Positions 1 through 7,796 of a stretch of 7,962 nucleotides of DNA are shown here, one piece after another. Below the pieces are notes generated by a model. That model was not told the DNA's origin, searched no databases, and was given only the letters and a program-made list of their open reading frames with translations. Location: positions 1 to 7,962 of the forward strand of contig JALWKH010000037.1 in NCBI GenBank assembly GCA_026996635.1, written 5' to 3'. Position numbers and translations under genes: made by a program. Numbering within the stretch: position 1 is the stretch's first letter; every line of letters starts with the position of its first letter. Origin of the DNA: Bacteroidales bacterium. GTDB taxonomy: Bacteria > Bacteroidota > Bacteroidia > Bacteroidales > JALTDM01.

Positions 1-81
1 GCAACAAACCAGCTCTCTCAATTTATGGATCAAACCAACCCGCTTTCTGAAATCACTCACAAGCGTAGGATGTCTGCATTA
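1..81 (+). other. rpoB: Rifampicin resistance-determining region (cluster I) of rpoB
   Basis: The 27 codons at the window start correspond to E. coli RpoB 507-533. The residues that most often mutate to rifampicin resistance all have the sensitive state: Q7 (E. coli Q513), D10 (D516), H20 (H526), R23 (R529), S25 (S531) and L27 (L533). Differences from E. coli are conservative or lie at less critical sites, such as T12 for N518 and M24 for I530. The second cluster (around E. coli P564 and I572) is also unaltered in the [14 protein letters not shown] motif. A rifampicin-sensitive polymerase is therefore inferred, although part of the pocket (for example E. coli V146) lies outside the window. 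Confidence 0.85.
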
Positions 82-2421
82 GGTCCGGGTGGTTTAACAA
101 GAGAAAGAGCAGGTTTCGAAGTTCGTGACGTACACTACACACACTACGGACGTTTATGTCCTATTGAAACTCCCGAAGGTCCGAACATTGGTCTTATTAC
201 TTCATTGTGCGTTTATGCAAAAATTACCGACTTAGGATTTATTGCTACACCATACCGCAAAGTAGAGGTAGGTAAGGTTAACTTAAATAATAAAGATGTA
301 ATCTACCTGACAGCTGAAGAGGAAGAAAAACACATCATTGCGCAAGCAAATGCACCTATCGATTGGGAAAACGGTGATTTCAAGAGCGAAAGAATTAAAG
401 CTCGCCAAAAAGGTGATTTCCCCGTTGCACAACCTGAAGAAATCACTTTAATGGACGTAGCACCAAACCAAATAGCATCAATCTCTGCATCACTTATTCC
501 ATTCTTGGAACACGACGATGCTAACCGTGCCCTTATGGGTTCGAACATGATGCGTCAAGCAGTACCGCTCATCAGACCTGAATCCCCTATCGTTGGAACA
601 GGACTGGAAGGTAAGGTGGTAAAAGACTCCAGAATTCACTTGGTTGCCGAAGCTGATGGTGAGGTAGTTTATGTTGATGCAACGGAAATAAAAATTAAAT
701 ACGACAAAACAGAAGAAGATAAGCTGGTAAGCTTTGACGATGAAATTGTTACATACAAAATCCCTAAATTTAAGAAAACAAACCAAAATACAACTATCAA
801 CCTTACACCGATAGTTAAAAAAGGTCAAAAGATTAAAAAGGGAGATATACTGACAGAAGGATTTGCAAGCGACCAAGGAGAACTTGCTCTCGGACGAAAT
901 CTCAAAGTTGCATTTATGCCGTGGAAAGGTTACAACTTTGAGGATGCTATCGTTATTTCTGAAAGAGTTATCAGGGAAGATATTTACACATCAATCCACA
1001 TACAAGATTTTTCACTCGAAGTAAGAGACACTAAACTCGGTGAAGAAGTTCTCACTTACGATATTCCGAATGTAAGTGAAGAAGCAACTAAAAATCTTGA
1101 CAGTAACGGTATTATAAGAGTAGGAGCAAAAGTTAAACCCGGTGATATCCTTATAGGTAAAATTACACCGAAAGGAGAATCAGATCCTACTCCTGAAGAA
1201 AAATTATTGAGAGCAATTTTTGGCGATAAAGCAGGAGATGTAAAAGATGCATCGCTTAAGGCACCTCCTTCATTGTACGGTACGGTAATAGAAACCAGTC
1301 TTTTTGAAAGAACAACAAAAGATAAAAGAACAAAAAGCGTTGAAAAATTACTGAAAGAAAAAGCAGAAAAAGAAGCCGAAGAAAAGATTCAAAAGTTAAA
1401 CGAAAAACTTATTAAGAAACTTTACGCTGTTCTTAACGGGCGTGTTTCTCCCGGTATCAAGAATAATTTAGGAGAATTTGTAGTACCAAAGGGTACAAAA
1501 TTCACAATGAAAATTCTGCAAGAACTCGATTATACTAACTTATTAAATACCAATAAATGGTCAAACGATAAGAAAGTAAATAACATTGTAATAAAGATTC
1601 TGAGCAATTACAACCTTAAATACAAAGAAATTCTTGCAGAAAAGAAAAGGAAAATCTTTAACATAACAATAGGTGACGAGTTACCGACAGGTATTTTAAA
1701 ACTTGCAAAAGTTTACATCGCTCAAAAGCGTGAACTCAAGGTTGGTGATAAAATGGCAGGCCGACACGGTAACAAAGGTATTGTTGCCAAAATTGTACGT
1801 GAAGCCGATATGCCGTTCTTGGAAGACGGAACACCTGTTGATATCGTTCTTAATCCTCTTGGTGTGCCTTCCCGTATGAACCTAGGACAAATTTATGAAA
1901 CAGTTCTGGGTTGGGCAGGCGAAAAGTTAGGTGTTAAGTTCTCAACACCGATTTTTGACGGTGCATCACTCGAAGATATTACCGAATGGACAAGAAAAGC
2001 AGGTTTGCCTGATTACGGAATGACATACCTATATGACGGAGAAACAGGTGAAATGTTTGAACAACCTGCTACTGTCGGTGTAATTTACATGATGAAGCTC
2101 AACCACTTGGTTGATGACAAGATGCACGCAAGGGCAATTGGTCCATACTCACTTATCACCCAGCAACCACTCGGCGGTAAGTCACAATTCGGTGGTCAAA
2201 GGTTCGGTGAAATGGAAGTATGGGCACTTGAAGCATTCGGTGCAGCTCATATGCTTAGGGAGATGCTAACAGTGAAATCCGACGATATCAACGGAAGATC
2301 TAAAACTTATGGAGCAATTGTAAAAGATCAACCTATGCCGGAACCCGGTATTCCGGAATCATTCAATGTATTGGTAAACGAATTAAAAGGTTTGGCTCTT
2401 AATTTAGATTTTGAAGAATAA
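1..2421 (+). CDS. rpoB: DNA-directed RNA polymerase subunit beta, 3' part (C-terminal 806 aa)
   Basis: This is the beta subunit of RNA polymerase, which forms one side of the active-site cleft and the rifampicin pocket. The frame is open from base 1, so the gene enters from outside the window. The first residue aligns with about E. coli residue 507, so the N-terminal third or more is missing. Fragment landmarks: rifampicin cluster I at residues 1-27; [13 protein letters not shown] near 50; [12 protein letters not shown] at 312-323, with E314 and D315 matching E. coli E813/D814; [12 protein letters not shown] at 582-593, with K584 and K592 matching active-centre K1065/K1073; and [20 protein letters not shown] near 730-750, which contacts beta'. 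Residues about 437-557 form a lysine/glutamate-rich, partly coiled-coil-like insertion in the position of E. coli SI2, similar to other Bacteroidota RpoB. The protein ends normally with LALNLDFEE. rpoC follows after 19 bp, the usual operon order. Identity is certain; only the 5' end is absent. Confidence 0.98.
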   Translation, partial: ATNQLSQFMDQTNPLSEITHKRRMSALGPGGLTRERAGFEVRDVHYTHYGRLCPIETPEGPNIGLITSLCVYAKITDLGFIATPYRKVEVGKVNLNNKDVIYLTAEEEEKHIIAQANAPIDWENGDFKSERIKARQKGDFPVAQPEEITLMDVAPNQIASISASLIPFLEHDDANRALMGSNMMRQAVPLIRPESPIVGTGLEGKVVKDSRIHLVAEADGEVVYVDATEIKIKYDKTEEDKLVSFDDEIVTYKIPKFKKTNQNTTINLTPIVKKGQKIKKGDILTEGFASDQGELALGRNLKVAFMPWKGYNFEDAIVISERVIREDIYTSIHIQDFSLEVRDTKLGEEVLTYDIPNVSEEATKNLDSNGIIRVGAKVKPGDILIGKITPKGESDPTPEEKLLRAIFGDKAGDVKDASLKAPPSLYGTVIETSLFERTTKDKRTKSVEKLLKEKAEKEAEEKIQKLNEKLIKKLYAVLNGRVSPGIKNNLGEFVVPKGTKFTMKILQELDYTNLLNTNKWSNDKKVNNIVIKILSNYNLKYKEILAEKKRKIFNITIGDELPTGILKLAKVYIAQKRELKVGDKMAGRHGNKGIVAKIVREADMPFLEDGTPVDIVLNPLGVPSRMNLGQIYETVLGWAGEKLGVKFSTPIFDGASLEDITEWTRKAGLPDYGMTYLYDGETGEMFEQPATVGVIYMMKLNHLVDDKMHARAIGPYSLITQQPLGGKSQFGGQRFGEMEVWALEAFGAAHMLREMLTVKSDDINGRSKTYGAIVKDQPMPEPGIPESFNVLVNELKGLALNLDFEE

Positions 2422-2440
2422 TTATAAATATTTAACAATT

Positions 2441-5400
2441 ATGGCATATAAAAAGAGTACCCGCATAAAAAGTAATTTTTCAAAAATAAGGATAACCTTA
2501 GCTTCTCCCGACAAAATATTAGCAGATTCTTGGGGAGAAGTTTTAAAGCCGGAAACCATAAATTACAGGACATACAAGCCCGAAAGGGACGGTCTGTTCT
2601 GCGAAAGGATTTTCGGACCCGTTAAAGATTACGAATGCCACTGCGGTAAATATAAAAGAATCAGATATAAAGGAATCGTTTGTGACAGGTGCGGTGTGGA
2701 AGTTACGGAAAAGAAAGTAAGAAGGGAAAGAATGGGACACATCCAGCTTGTTATACCTGTCGTACATATTTGGTTCTTCCGTTCATTGCCTTCAAAAGTA
2801 GGTATGCTTCTCGGGTTGTCAATCAAGAAATTGGAACAAATTATTTATTATGAAAAATATGTAGTTATCCAACCCGGTATTAAAGAAGCAGACGGAGTAA
2901 AGAAAATGGACTTCCTGGATGACGAAGAATATAATGCAATACTTGACAGCCTACCTAAAGAAAATCAAATGCTTCCGGATGACGACCCGAATAAGTTTAT
3001 TGCTAAAATGGGTGCGGAAGCTATACTTATGCTTTTGGAAAGGCTTGACCTCGACGAACTGTCATACCAACTCCGTCATCAAGCAAGCACTGATACATCC
3101 GGACAAAGAAGGAATGAAGCATTAAACAGATTAAATATAGTTGAAGCTTTCAGAAGCTCAAAAGGCAGGAGCAAACCCGAATGGATGGTTTTAAAAATCT
3201 TGCCTGTTATACCACCCGACCTCAGACCGTTGGTACCTCTGGATGGCGGTAGATTTGCTTCATCAGACCTTAACGACCTTTACCGTAGGGTAATCATCAG
3301 AAACAACCGTCTAAAAAGGTTGATGGAAATTAAAGCTCCTGAAATTATCCTCAGGAACGAAAAAAGAATGCTCCAAGAAGCTGTTGACTCACTTCTTGAC
3401 AACACAAGAAAATCCAATGCAGTAAAAAGCGATAATAACAGACCGTTGAAGTCACTTACCGACAGTTTGAAAGGTAAACAAGGACGTTTCCGTCAAAACT
3501 TGCTCGGTAAACGTGTTGACTATTCGGCTCGTTCTGTTATCGTGGTAGGTCCGGAACTTAAAATGCACGAATGCGGACTACCTAAAGAAATTGCGGCAGA
3601 ATTATATAAGCCATTTATTATAAGAAGGTTACTTGAAAGGGGTATTGTAAAAACAGTTAAGTCTGCAAAAAAAATTGTTGACAGGCGTGAACCTGTTATA
3701 TGGGATATATTGGAAAACTTGCTGAAAGGACACCCTGTACTCCTCAACCGTGCTCCTACACTTCACAGGTTGGGTATTCAAGCATTCCAACCTAAACTCA
3801 TTGAAGGTAAAGCAATTCAATTGCATCCGTTGGCTTGTACTGCATTTAACGCAGACTTCGACGGTGACCAAATGGCTGTTCACCTTCCGTTGAGCAACGA
3901 AGCCATATTGGAAGCTCAACTTTTAATGCTTGGATCTCACAATATCCTTAACCCTGCAAACGGAACACCTATTACCGTACCTTCGCAAGATATGGTATTA
4001 GGGTTGTACTATATAACCAAAGAACTTCCTGGTGCAAAAGGTGAAGGACAAATTTTCTACGGTCCCGAAGAAGTAATGATTGCATACAACGAAAGGAAAG
4101 TTGACCTTCACGCTAAAATTAAAGTTAGAATAAAAGATGAAATAATTGACACGACTGTAGGTAGAGTTATTCTCAACCAATATGTTCCCGAAGGTATAGA
4201 ATATATCAATAAACTTCTGACCAAAAAGGAATTAAGAGAAATTATCGGTTATATTTTCAAGAAAAAAGGAACGGCAGTTACAGCCAAATTCCTTGACGAT
4301 ATTAAACATCTCGGATATATTTCCGCATTCAAGGCCGGCCTTTCATTTAATTTAGGTGATGTAATTATACCTAAGGAAAAAGAAAAACTGCTTGCCGAAG
4401 CATACGAAAAGGTAGAAGAAGTTTGGATGAACTATAATATGGGTCTTATCACAAACAATGAAAGGTATAACCAAATCGTTGATATTTGGACCCATACCAA
4501 TACCAAACTTACCAACATATTGATGGATACCCTGAAAAAAGATAAAAACGGGTTTAACTCCATCTATATGATGATTGACTCCGGAGCACGGGGTTCTAAA
4601 GAACAAATTCGTCAGCTTGCGGGTATGAGAGGTCTTATGGCAAAACCTCAAAAATCCGGAGCAGAAGGCGGGCAAGTTATCGAAAATCCGATTCTTTCAA
4701 ACTTTAAAGAAGGACTTTCGGTACTTGAATACTTTATTTCTACTCACGGTGCACGTAAAGGTCTTGCCGATACAGCTCTTAAAACAGCCGATGCAGGTTA
4801 TTTAACCAGAAGGCTTGTAGATGTGGCACAAGATGTTATTATTACGGAAGAAGACTGTGGAACACTCAGAGGTATAACTGCAACAGCAATTAAAAACAAT
4901 GATGAAGTCGTAGAATCACTCTATGACAGAATATTGGGTAGAGTATCCGTTCACGATATTTATCACCCGAACACAGGCGAATTGATTGTTGCAAGCGGGG
5001 AACAAATAACAGAAGAAATAGCACAAAAGATAGAAGAATCCCCAATTGAAGAAGTTGAAATCAGGTCGGTACTCACCTGTGAAGCTAAACGTGGGGTATG
5101 TGCTAAATGTTACGGTAGAAACCTGGCAACAGGTAAACTCGTACAAGTTGGAGAATCCGTTGGTGTTATTGCAGCACAATCAATCGGTGAACCTGGTACA
5201 CAGCTGACACTTAGAACATTCCACGTAGGTGGTACAGCCGGTAACATAAGTAGTGAATCTTCTATTGTAGCAAAATACGACGGTGTACTGGATATTGAAG
5301 AATTGAGGACAGTTAAATACGAAGAACCGGACGGCAAGAAAATTGATATTGTAGTAAGCCGTATGGCAGAAATGTTCCTCATTGATCCTAATACTAAAAT

Positions 5401-6694
5401 GAGGTTATATAGCAAACCAATTCCGTACGGATCAAGATTGTACAAAAAACCCGGTGCTAAAGTTAAGAAAGGAGACCTGATATGTGAATGGGATCCATAT
5501 AACACTGTTATTGTTTCTGAAGTTTCCGGTAAAGTTACATTCGAAAATCTTGTAGAAAACGTCAACTACATAATAGAAAGGGACGAAAATACAGGACTTG
5601 AAGAAAAAATAATAATTGAAACAAGGGATAAAAGTAAAATTCCTACACTTAAAATTATAGATAAGAAAAAAGAAGTTCTAAAGACCTACACATTACCGGT
5701 AGGCGCTCACATATCGTTATCGGAAGGTGACGAAGTAAAAACCGGACAAGTAATTGTTAAGATACCTAAACGTACGACTAAAGCAGGTGACATTACCGGA
5801 GGTTTGCCGAGAGTTACCGAATTGTTCGAAGCAAGAAACCCGAGCGATCCTGCAACTGTTGCAGAAATCGACGGTATTGTGCATTTCGGCTCTATTAAAC
5901 GAGGTAAACAAGAAATTATAATCACCTCAAAAGAAACAAATGAGTCGAAAAAATATTGGGTACAAATATCCAAACAAATACTTGTACAAGAAGGAGATTT
6001 CGTAAAAGCAGGCACCGCACTTACAAACGGAGCGATTACTCCAGCAGATATTTTGGCTATTAAAGGTCCGACAGCTGTTCAAGAGTACCTTGTAAATGAA
6101 GTACAGGAAGTTTACAGGCTTCAAGGTGTGAAAATTAACGATAAGCACTTTGAAGTTATTGTAAGACAAATGATGCGTAAAGTTGAAATAGAAGATCCAG
6201 GAGATACACACTTCTTAACAAAACAACTTGTTGACAAGATAGAATTCATGGAGGTAAATGATGAAATTTACGGAAAGAAAGTTGTTGTTGATCCCGGAGA
6301 TTCTACGGAAGTAAGCAAAGGACAAATTATTACTCCAAGACGATTGAGGGAAATAAACTCAACATTGAGAAGATCCGATAAGAAGTTAGTTGAAGTTAGA
6401 GATGCAAAACCTGCAGTTTCCAAACCGGTATTGCAAGGTATTACAAGAGCAGCACTTCAAACACGAAGCTTTATTTCGGCTGCATCGTTCCAAGAAACAC
6501 CAAAGGTACTTAACGACGCTGCTATCCGAGCAAAAGAAGACTTGTTGCTCGGCCTTAAAGAAAATGTAATTGTAGGTCATTTAATACCTGCAGGTACAGG
6601 TTTGGCAAAATATCAAAAAATGAGAGTTTGGCATAAGTCCGAAACTCTCAAAGAACAAGAAGTTGTAAATGAAAAAACAGTAGAAAATGAATAA
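2441..6694 (+). CDS. rpoC: DNA-directed RNA polymerase subunit beta' (complete, 1,417 aa)
   Basis: This is the catalytic beta' subunit of RNA polymerase. The ATG at 2441 gives [13 protein letters not shown], matching family N-termini; the frame also opens upstream from a TTG inside rpoB, but that would overlap rpoB and has no support. Domains in order: N-terminal zinc site C66, C68, C81, C84; switch/rudder segment [18 protein letters not shown] at 348-365; [10 protein letters not shown] at 436-445; catalytic NADFDGDQM at 470-478, with D472, D474 and D476 binding Mg2+; bridge helix about 757-793; second zinc site C806, C880, C887, C890; trigger loop about 911-931 (R925, H928). An SI3-like insertion at about 935-1115 interrupts the trigger loop, as in E. 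coli. Its return is marked by [15 protein letters not shown] from 1118. The C-terminal [11 protein letters not shown] (1343-1353) and [14 protein letters not shown] motifs are intact. The length is close to E. coli's 1,407 aa. No catalytic residue is missing. The 19-bp gap from rpoB is AT-only apart from one C and has no Shine-Dalgarno sequence. Confidence 0.98.
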   Translation: MAYKKSTRIKSNFSKIRITLASPDKILADSWGEVLKPETINYRTYKPERDGLFCERIFGPVKDYECHCGKYKRIRYKGIVCDRCGVEVTEKKVRRERMGHIQLVIPVVHIWFFRSLPSKVGMLLGLSIKKLEQIIYYEKYVVIQPGIKEADGVKKMDFLDDEEYNAILDSLPKENQMLPDDDPNKFIAKMGAEAILMLLERLDLDELSYQLRHQASTDTSGQRRNEALNRLNIVEAFRSSKGRSKPEWMVLKILPVIPPDLRPLVPLDGGRFASSDLNDLYRRVIIRNNRLKRLMEIKAPEIILRNEKRMLQEAVDSLLDNTRKSNAVKSDNNRPLKSLTDSLKGKQGRFRQNLLGKRVDYSARSVIVVGPELKMHECGLPKEIAAELYKPFIIRRLLERGIVKTVKSAKKIVDRREPVIWDILENLLKGHPVLLNRAPTLHRLGIQAFQPKLIEGKAIQLHPLACTAFNADFDGDQMAVHLPLSNEAILEAQLLMLGSHNILNPANGTPITVPSQDMVLGLYYITKELPGAKGEGQIFYGPEEVMIAYNERKVDLHAKIKVRIKDEIIDTTVGRVILNQYVPEGIEYINKLLTKKELREIIGYIFKKKGTAVTAKFLDDIKHLGYISAFKAGLSFNLGDVIIPKEKEKLLAEAYEKVEEVWMNYNMGLITNNERYNQIVDIWTHTNTKLTNILMDTLKKDKNGFNSIYMMIDSGARGSKEQIRQLAGMRGLMAKPQKSGAEGGQVIENPILSNFKEGLSVLEYFISTHGARKGLADTALKTADAGYLTRRLVDVAQDVIITEEDCGTLRGITATAIKNNDEVVESLYDRILGRVSVHDIYHPNTGELIVASGEQITEEIAQKIEESPIEEVEIRSVLTCEAKRGVCAKCYGRNLATGKLVQVGESVGVIAAQSIGEPGTQLTLRTFHVGGTAGNISSESSIVAKYDGVLDIEELRTVKYEEPDGKKIDIVVSRMAEMFLIDPNTKMRLYSKPIPYGSRLYKKPGAKVKKGDLICEWDPYNTVIVSEVSGKVTFENLVENVNYIIERDENTGLEEKIIIETRDKSKIPTLKIIDKKKEVLKTYTLPVGAHISLSEGDEVKTGQVIVKIPKRTTKAGDITGGLPRVTELFEARNPSDPATVAEIDGIVHFGSIKRGKQEIIITSKETNESKKYWVQISKQILVQEGDFVKAGTALTNGAITPADILAIKGPTAVQEYLVNEVQEVYRLQGVKINDKHFEVIVRQMMRKVEIEDPGDTHFLTKQLVDKIEFMEVNDEIYGKKVVVDPGDSTEVSKGQIITPRRLREINSTLRRSDKKLVEVRDAKPAVSKPVLQGITRAALQTRSFISAASFQETPKVLNDAAIRAKEDLLLGLKENVIVGHLIPAGTGLAKYQKMRVWHKSETLKEQEVVNEKTVENE
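6621..6650 (+). repeat. Inverted repeat (9-bp perfect stem) in the last codons of rpoC
   Basis: TGAGAGTTT at 6621-6629 is the exact reverse complement of AAACTCTCA at 6642-6650, with 12 bases between. The interior can add a GG/CC pair (6630-6631 with 6639-6640) if G6641 bulges out, leaving a 7-nt loop. The repeat lies in codons for [10 protein letters not shown] near the rpoC C-terminus, 42 bases before the stop codon. No T-run follows, so it is not a standard intrinsic terminator. A single repeat of this size could arise by chance in a window this long. Its significance rests on a second, stronger stem about 75 bases downstream. Confidence 0.5.
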
Positions 6695-7007
6695 TGAAAA
6701 TAAAAACCCCAATCAAATAGATATTGAGCTACCCGAAGAGGTAGCTCAAGGGGTTTATTCCAATTTGGCAATAATATCACATTCCAGTAGTGAATTTGTA
6801 ATTGATTTTGTACGTATAATGCCGGGAATACCCAAAGCAAAAGTACAATCAAGAATTATTTTAACTCCCGAACACGCCAAGAGACTTTTGATGGCATTAC
6901 AAGACAACATCGCAAAATACGAAGCAATGTTCGGTCAAATAAAAATGCCAAGTGGCGGGGGCACAGCCCCTTTTATGAATTTCGGAGAACCTAAAGGTGA
7001 TGCATAG
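6687..7007 (+). CDS. DUF3467 family protein (106 aa), function unknown
   Basis: This is a small soluble protein that I recognise as the DUF3467 family, commonly encoded directly after rpoC in Bacteroidota. The recognisable core is [20 protein letters not shown] at residues 14-33, then [20 protein letters not shown] (34-53) and [20 protein letters not shown] (55-74). It reads as beta strands followed by an alpha helix, then a Gly/Pro-rich tail (about 88-106) ending PKGDA. There is no signal peptide, membrane segment or obvious catalytic motif. The ATG at 6687 overlaps the rpoC stop codon by 8 bp in another frame; an in-frame TAG at 6681-6683 makes it the earliest possible start. The arrangement suggests translational coupling to rpoC and a role near transcription, but that is inference from position only. 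Two inverted repeats lie inside the gene, at 6704-6756 and 6958-6970. Confidence 0.9.
   Translation: MNNENKNPNQIDIELPEEVAQGVYSNLAIISHSSSEFVIDFVRIMPGIPKAKVQSRIILTPEHAKRLLMALQDNIAKYEAMFGQIKMPSGGGTAPFMNFGEPKGDA
6704..6756 (+). repeat. Compound inverted repeat at the start of the DUF3467 gene
   Basis: TTGAGCTACC (6724-6733) and GGTAGCTCAA (6740-6749) are perfect reverse complements separated by a 6-nt loop, CGAAGA. Immediately 3' of the right arm, GGGGTTT (6750-6756) is the reverse complement of AAACCCC (6704-6710). The predicted RNA can therefore form a 10-bp stem plus a 7-bp outer stem, with a 13-nt bulge (6711-6723) on the 5' side only. The structure begins 9 bases after the rpoC stop codon and 14 bases after the DUF3467 start codon, inside codons 6-24. 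There is no T-run after it, so it is not a typical terminator. Translational control or transcript processing is possible. The conserved protein sequence ELPEEVAQG may alternatively have produced part of it by coincidence. Confidence 0.6.
6958..6974 (+). terminator. Weak terminator-like hairpin near the 3' end of the DUF3467 gene
   Basis: GGGGC (6958-6962) pairs with GCCCC (6966-6970) across an ACA loop. A sixth G-T pair (6957 with 6971) is possible, and TTTT follows at 6971-6974. The GC-rich stem stands out in AT-rich surroundings. It lies inside the coding sequence (GGGTAPF codons), 31 bases before the stop codon. The stem is short and the T-run has only four bases, so at most it would act as a weak terminator or pause site between the rpoBC block and the downstream genes. 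It could equally reflect the Gly/Pro-rich tail of the protein. Confidence 0.25.
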
Positions 7008-7009
7008 AT

Positions 7010-7040
7010 TTTGCACACTAAATTAATTTTACTATTTTTA
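7010..7040 (+). promoter_or_regulatory. Possible Bacteroidota-type promoter upstream of the HTH-ssb-gldE block
   Basis: The 58-bp gap after the DUF3467 gene contains TTTG at 7010-7013 and, after 19 bases, TATTTTTA at 7033-7040. This matches the known Bacteroides -33 TTTG and -7 TAnnTTTG pattern except for the final G, with about the expected spacing. Transcription would start near 7046-7048, leaving a leader of about 20 nt before the ATG at 7066. The spacer carries a 10-bp palindrome, AAATTAATTT (7020-7029), but it contains only A and T. The match is suggestive only, because the region is AT-rich and such strings arise readily. Confidence 0.4.
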
Positions 7041-7065
7041 CAGAAAATAAAAATCTTTACCGGTT

Positions 7066-7332
7066 ATGGAAATTAAAATGACATTCAATGAATTAAGAAA
7101 AATCAAAGACAGCTTACCTAATGGTAGTATGCGTAGAATAGCAGAAGCCTTGAATCTTGATGAAGAAACTGTAAGGAATTACTTTGGCGGGACTAACTTT
7201 GACAAAGGACAATCTACAGGTATCCATATAGAACAAGGTCCGGACGGAGGTATAGTTATTCTCGAAGATGACACCATTCTAAAAGAAGCATACAAAATAC
7301 TTGAAGAAGAAAAGCAAAAAACCAGTAAATAA
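7066..7332 (+). CDS. Small putative helix-turn-helix DNA-binding protein (88 aa)
   Basis: I know of no gene symbol for this protein. Residues about 21-41 (SMRRIAEALNLDEETVRNYFGG) look like a helix-turn-helix: first helix MRRIAEAL, turn NLD, and recognition helix EETVRNYF. This resembles the HTH of LacI- or Cro-type regulators. A short segment, GIHIEQGPDGGIVILED (52-68), follows and looks like a beta hairpin. The C-terminal helix ILKEAYKILEEEKQK is highly charged and could mediate dimerisation. There is no ligand-binding domain, signal peptide or membrane segment. The start at 7066 (ATGGAAATT) is the first ATG after the DUF3467 gene; an in-frame ATG at 7078 (MTFNEL) is an equally plausible start and would remove only four residues. 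ssb follows 7 bp downstream, so the two are almost certainly cotranscribed. A regulatory or nucleoid role is inferred from the HTH and the neighbours. Confidence 0.75.
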   Translation: MEIKMTFNELRKIKDSLPNGSMRRIAEALNLDEETVRNYFGGTNFDKGQSTGIHIEQGPDGGIVILEDDTILKEAYKILEEEKQKTSK

Positions 7333-7339
7333 AATAAAA

Positions 7340-7768
7340 ATGTTAAATAAAGTTTTACTAATCGGGAATGTCGGTGACGATCCCAATATCAGAAACCTTG
7401 ACGGAGGTGTAAAAGTAGCAACACTAAGAATTGCTACAAATGAATACTATAAGGACAATAAACATACAGAATGGCATACGGTAGTTGCTTGGAGAGGTTT
7501 AGCTGATGTAGCAGAGAAATATATAAAAAAAGGCACTCTTGTATATGTAGAAGGTAAAATTAGAAGAAGAAAATATACGGACAAAGACGGCAACGAGAGA
7601 TACAGCTTTGAAATACAGGCTGATGTAATCAGAATGTTAGGCAGAACAGGCAGTACCGAAACATCTGCAAAAGAGAACGAACCAACTGCAGATGATTTCT
7701 TGTCGGAAGATGTTAGTACTCCTGAATTTGACAAAACGGAAGAAGGAGATGACGATCTTCCTTTCTAG
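7340..7768 (+). CDS. ssb: Single-stranded DNA-binding protein (142 aa)
   Basis: This is SSB, which coats single-stranded DNA in replication, repair and recombination and recruits partner proteins through its C-terminal tip. The OB fold occupies residues 1 to about 107: it begins MLNKVLLIGNVGDDPNIR, with TEWHTVVAW at 43-51 and YVEGKIRRRKYTD at 69-81. W45 matches E. coli W54, W51 occupies the F60 position, and Y79 the W88 position; these aromatic residues stack on DNA bases. A flexible acidic linker follows, ending in GDDDLPF (136-142), the family's partner-binding tip. The ATG at 7340 is chosen because it gives the canonical N-terminus. The frame continues upstream to a TTG at 7301, but that would overlap the preceding gene and add a lysine-rich leader without family support. 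The start has an A-rich upstream sequence and no Shine-Dalgarno. The length is typical for Bacteroidota SSB. Confidence 0.97.
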   Translation: MLNKVLLIGNVGDDPNIRNLDGGVKVATLRIATNEYYKDNKHTEWHTVVAWRGLADVAEKYIKKGTLVYVEGKIRRRKYTDKDGNERYSFEIQADVIRMLGRTGSTETSAKENEPTADDFLSEDVSTPEFDKTEEGDDDLPF

Positions 7769-7796
7769 TCTCTGCCTCAATAATAAATTTTGCTAA

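Noticed and set aside
490..876. 128-aa open frame on the minus strand within rpoB
   Set aside because: It is a cysteine/phenylalanine-rich translation of the antisense of a strongly conserved gene, with no recognisable domain. It is explained as a shadow of rpoB.
2425..2434. 10-bp palindrome TAAATATTTA in the rpoB-rpoC gap
   Set aside because: It is pure A/T in a 19-bp AT-rich spacer, which is expected by chance. It does not resemble a terminator or promoter with proper spacing.
2411..2440. Upstream TTG start extending rpoC by ten residues into rpoB
   Set aside because: The extension would overlap the rpoB end and add a non-family leader. The ATG at 2441 gives the canonical beta' N-terminus.
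5110..5565. 151-aa open frame on the minus strand within rpoC
   Set aside because: It lies wholly antisense to the second zinc site, trigger loop and SI3 codons of rpoC. Low-complexity Ser/Thr/Leu content and no family resemblance make it a shadow frame.
6672..6694. Possible programmed frameshift from rpoC into DUF3467 at the A-run near 6672-6677
   Set aside because: The A-run is not in the phase of a classical slippery heptamer, and the DUF3467 frame has a TAG at 6681-6683. A shift at the A-run would terminate rather than make a fusion.
7301..7339. Upstream TTG start extending ssb by 13 residues
   Set aside because: The lysine-rich leader comes from the overlapping end of the preceding gene. 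SSB proteins start at the MLNKVLLIGN-like position.
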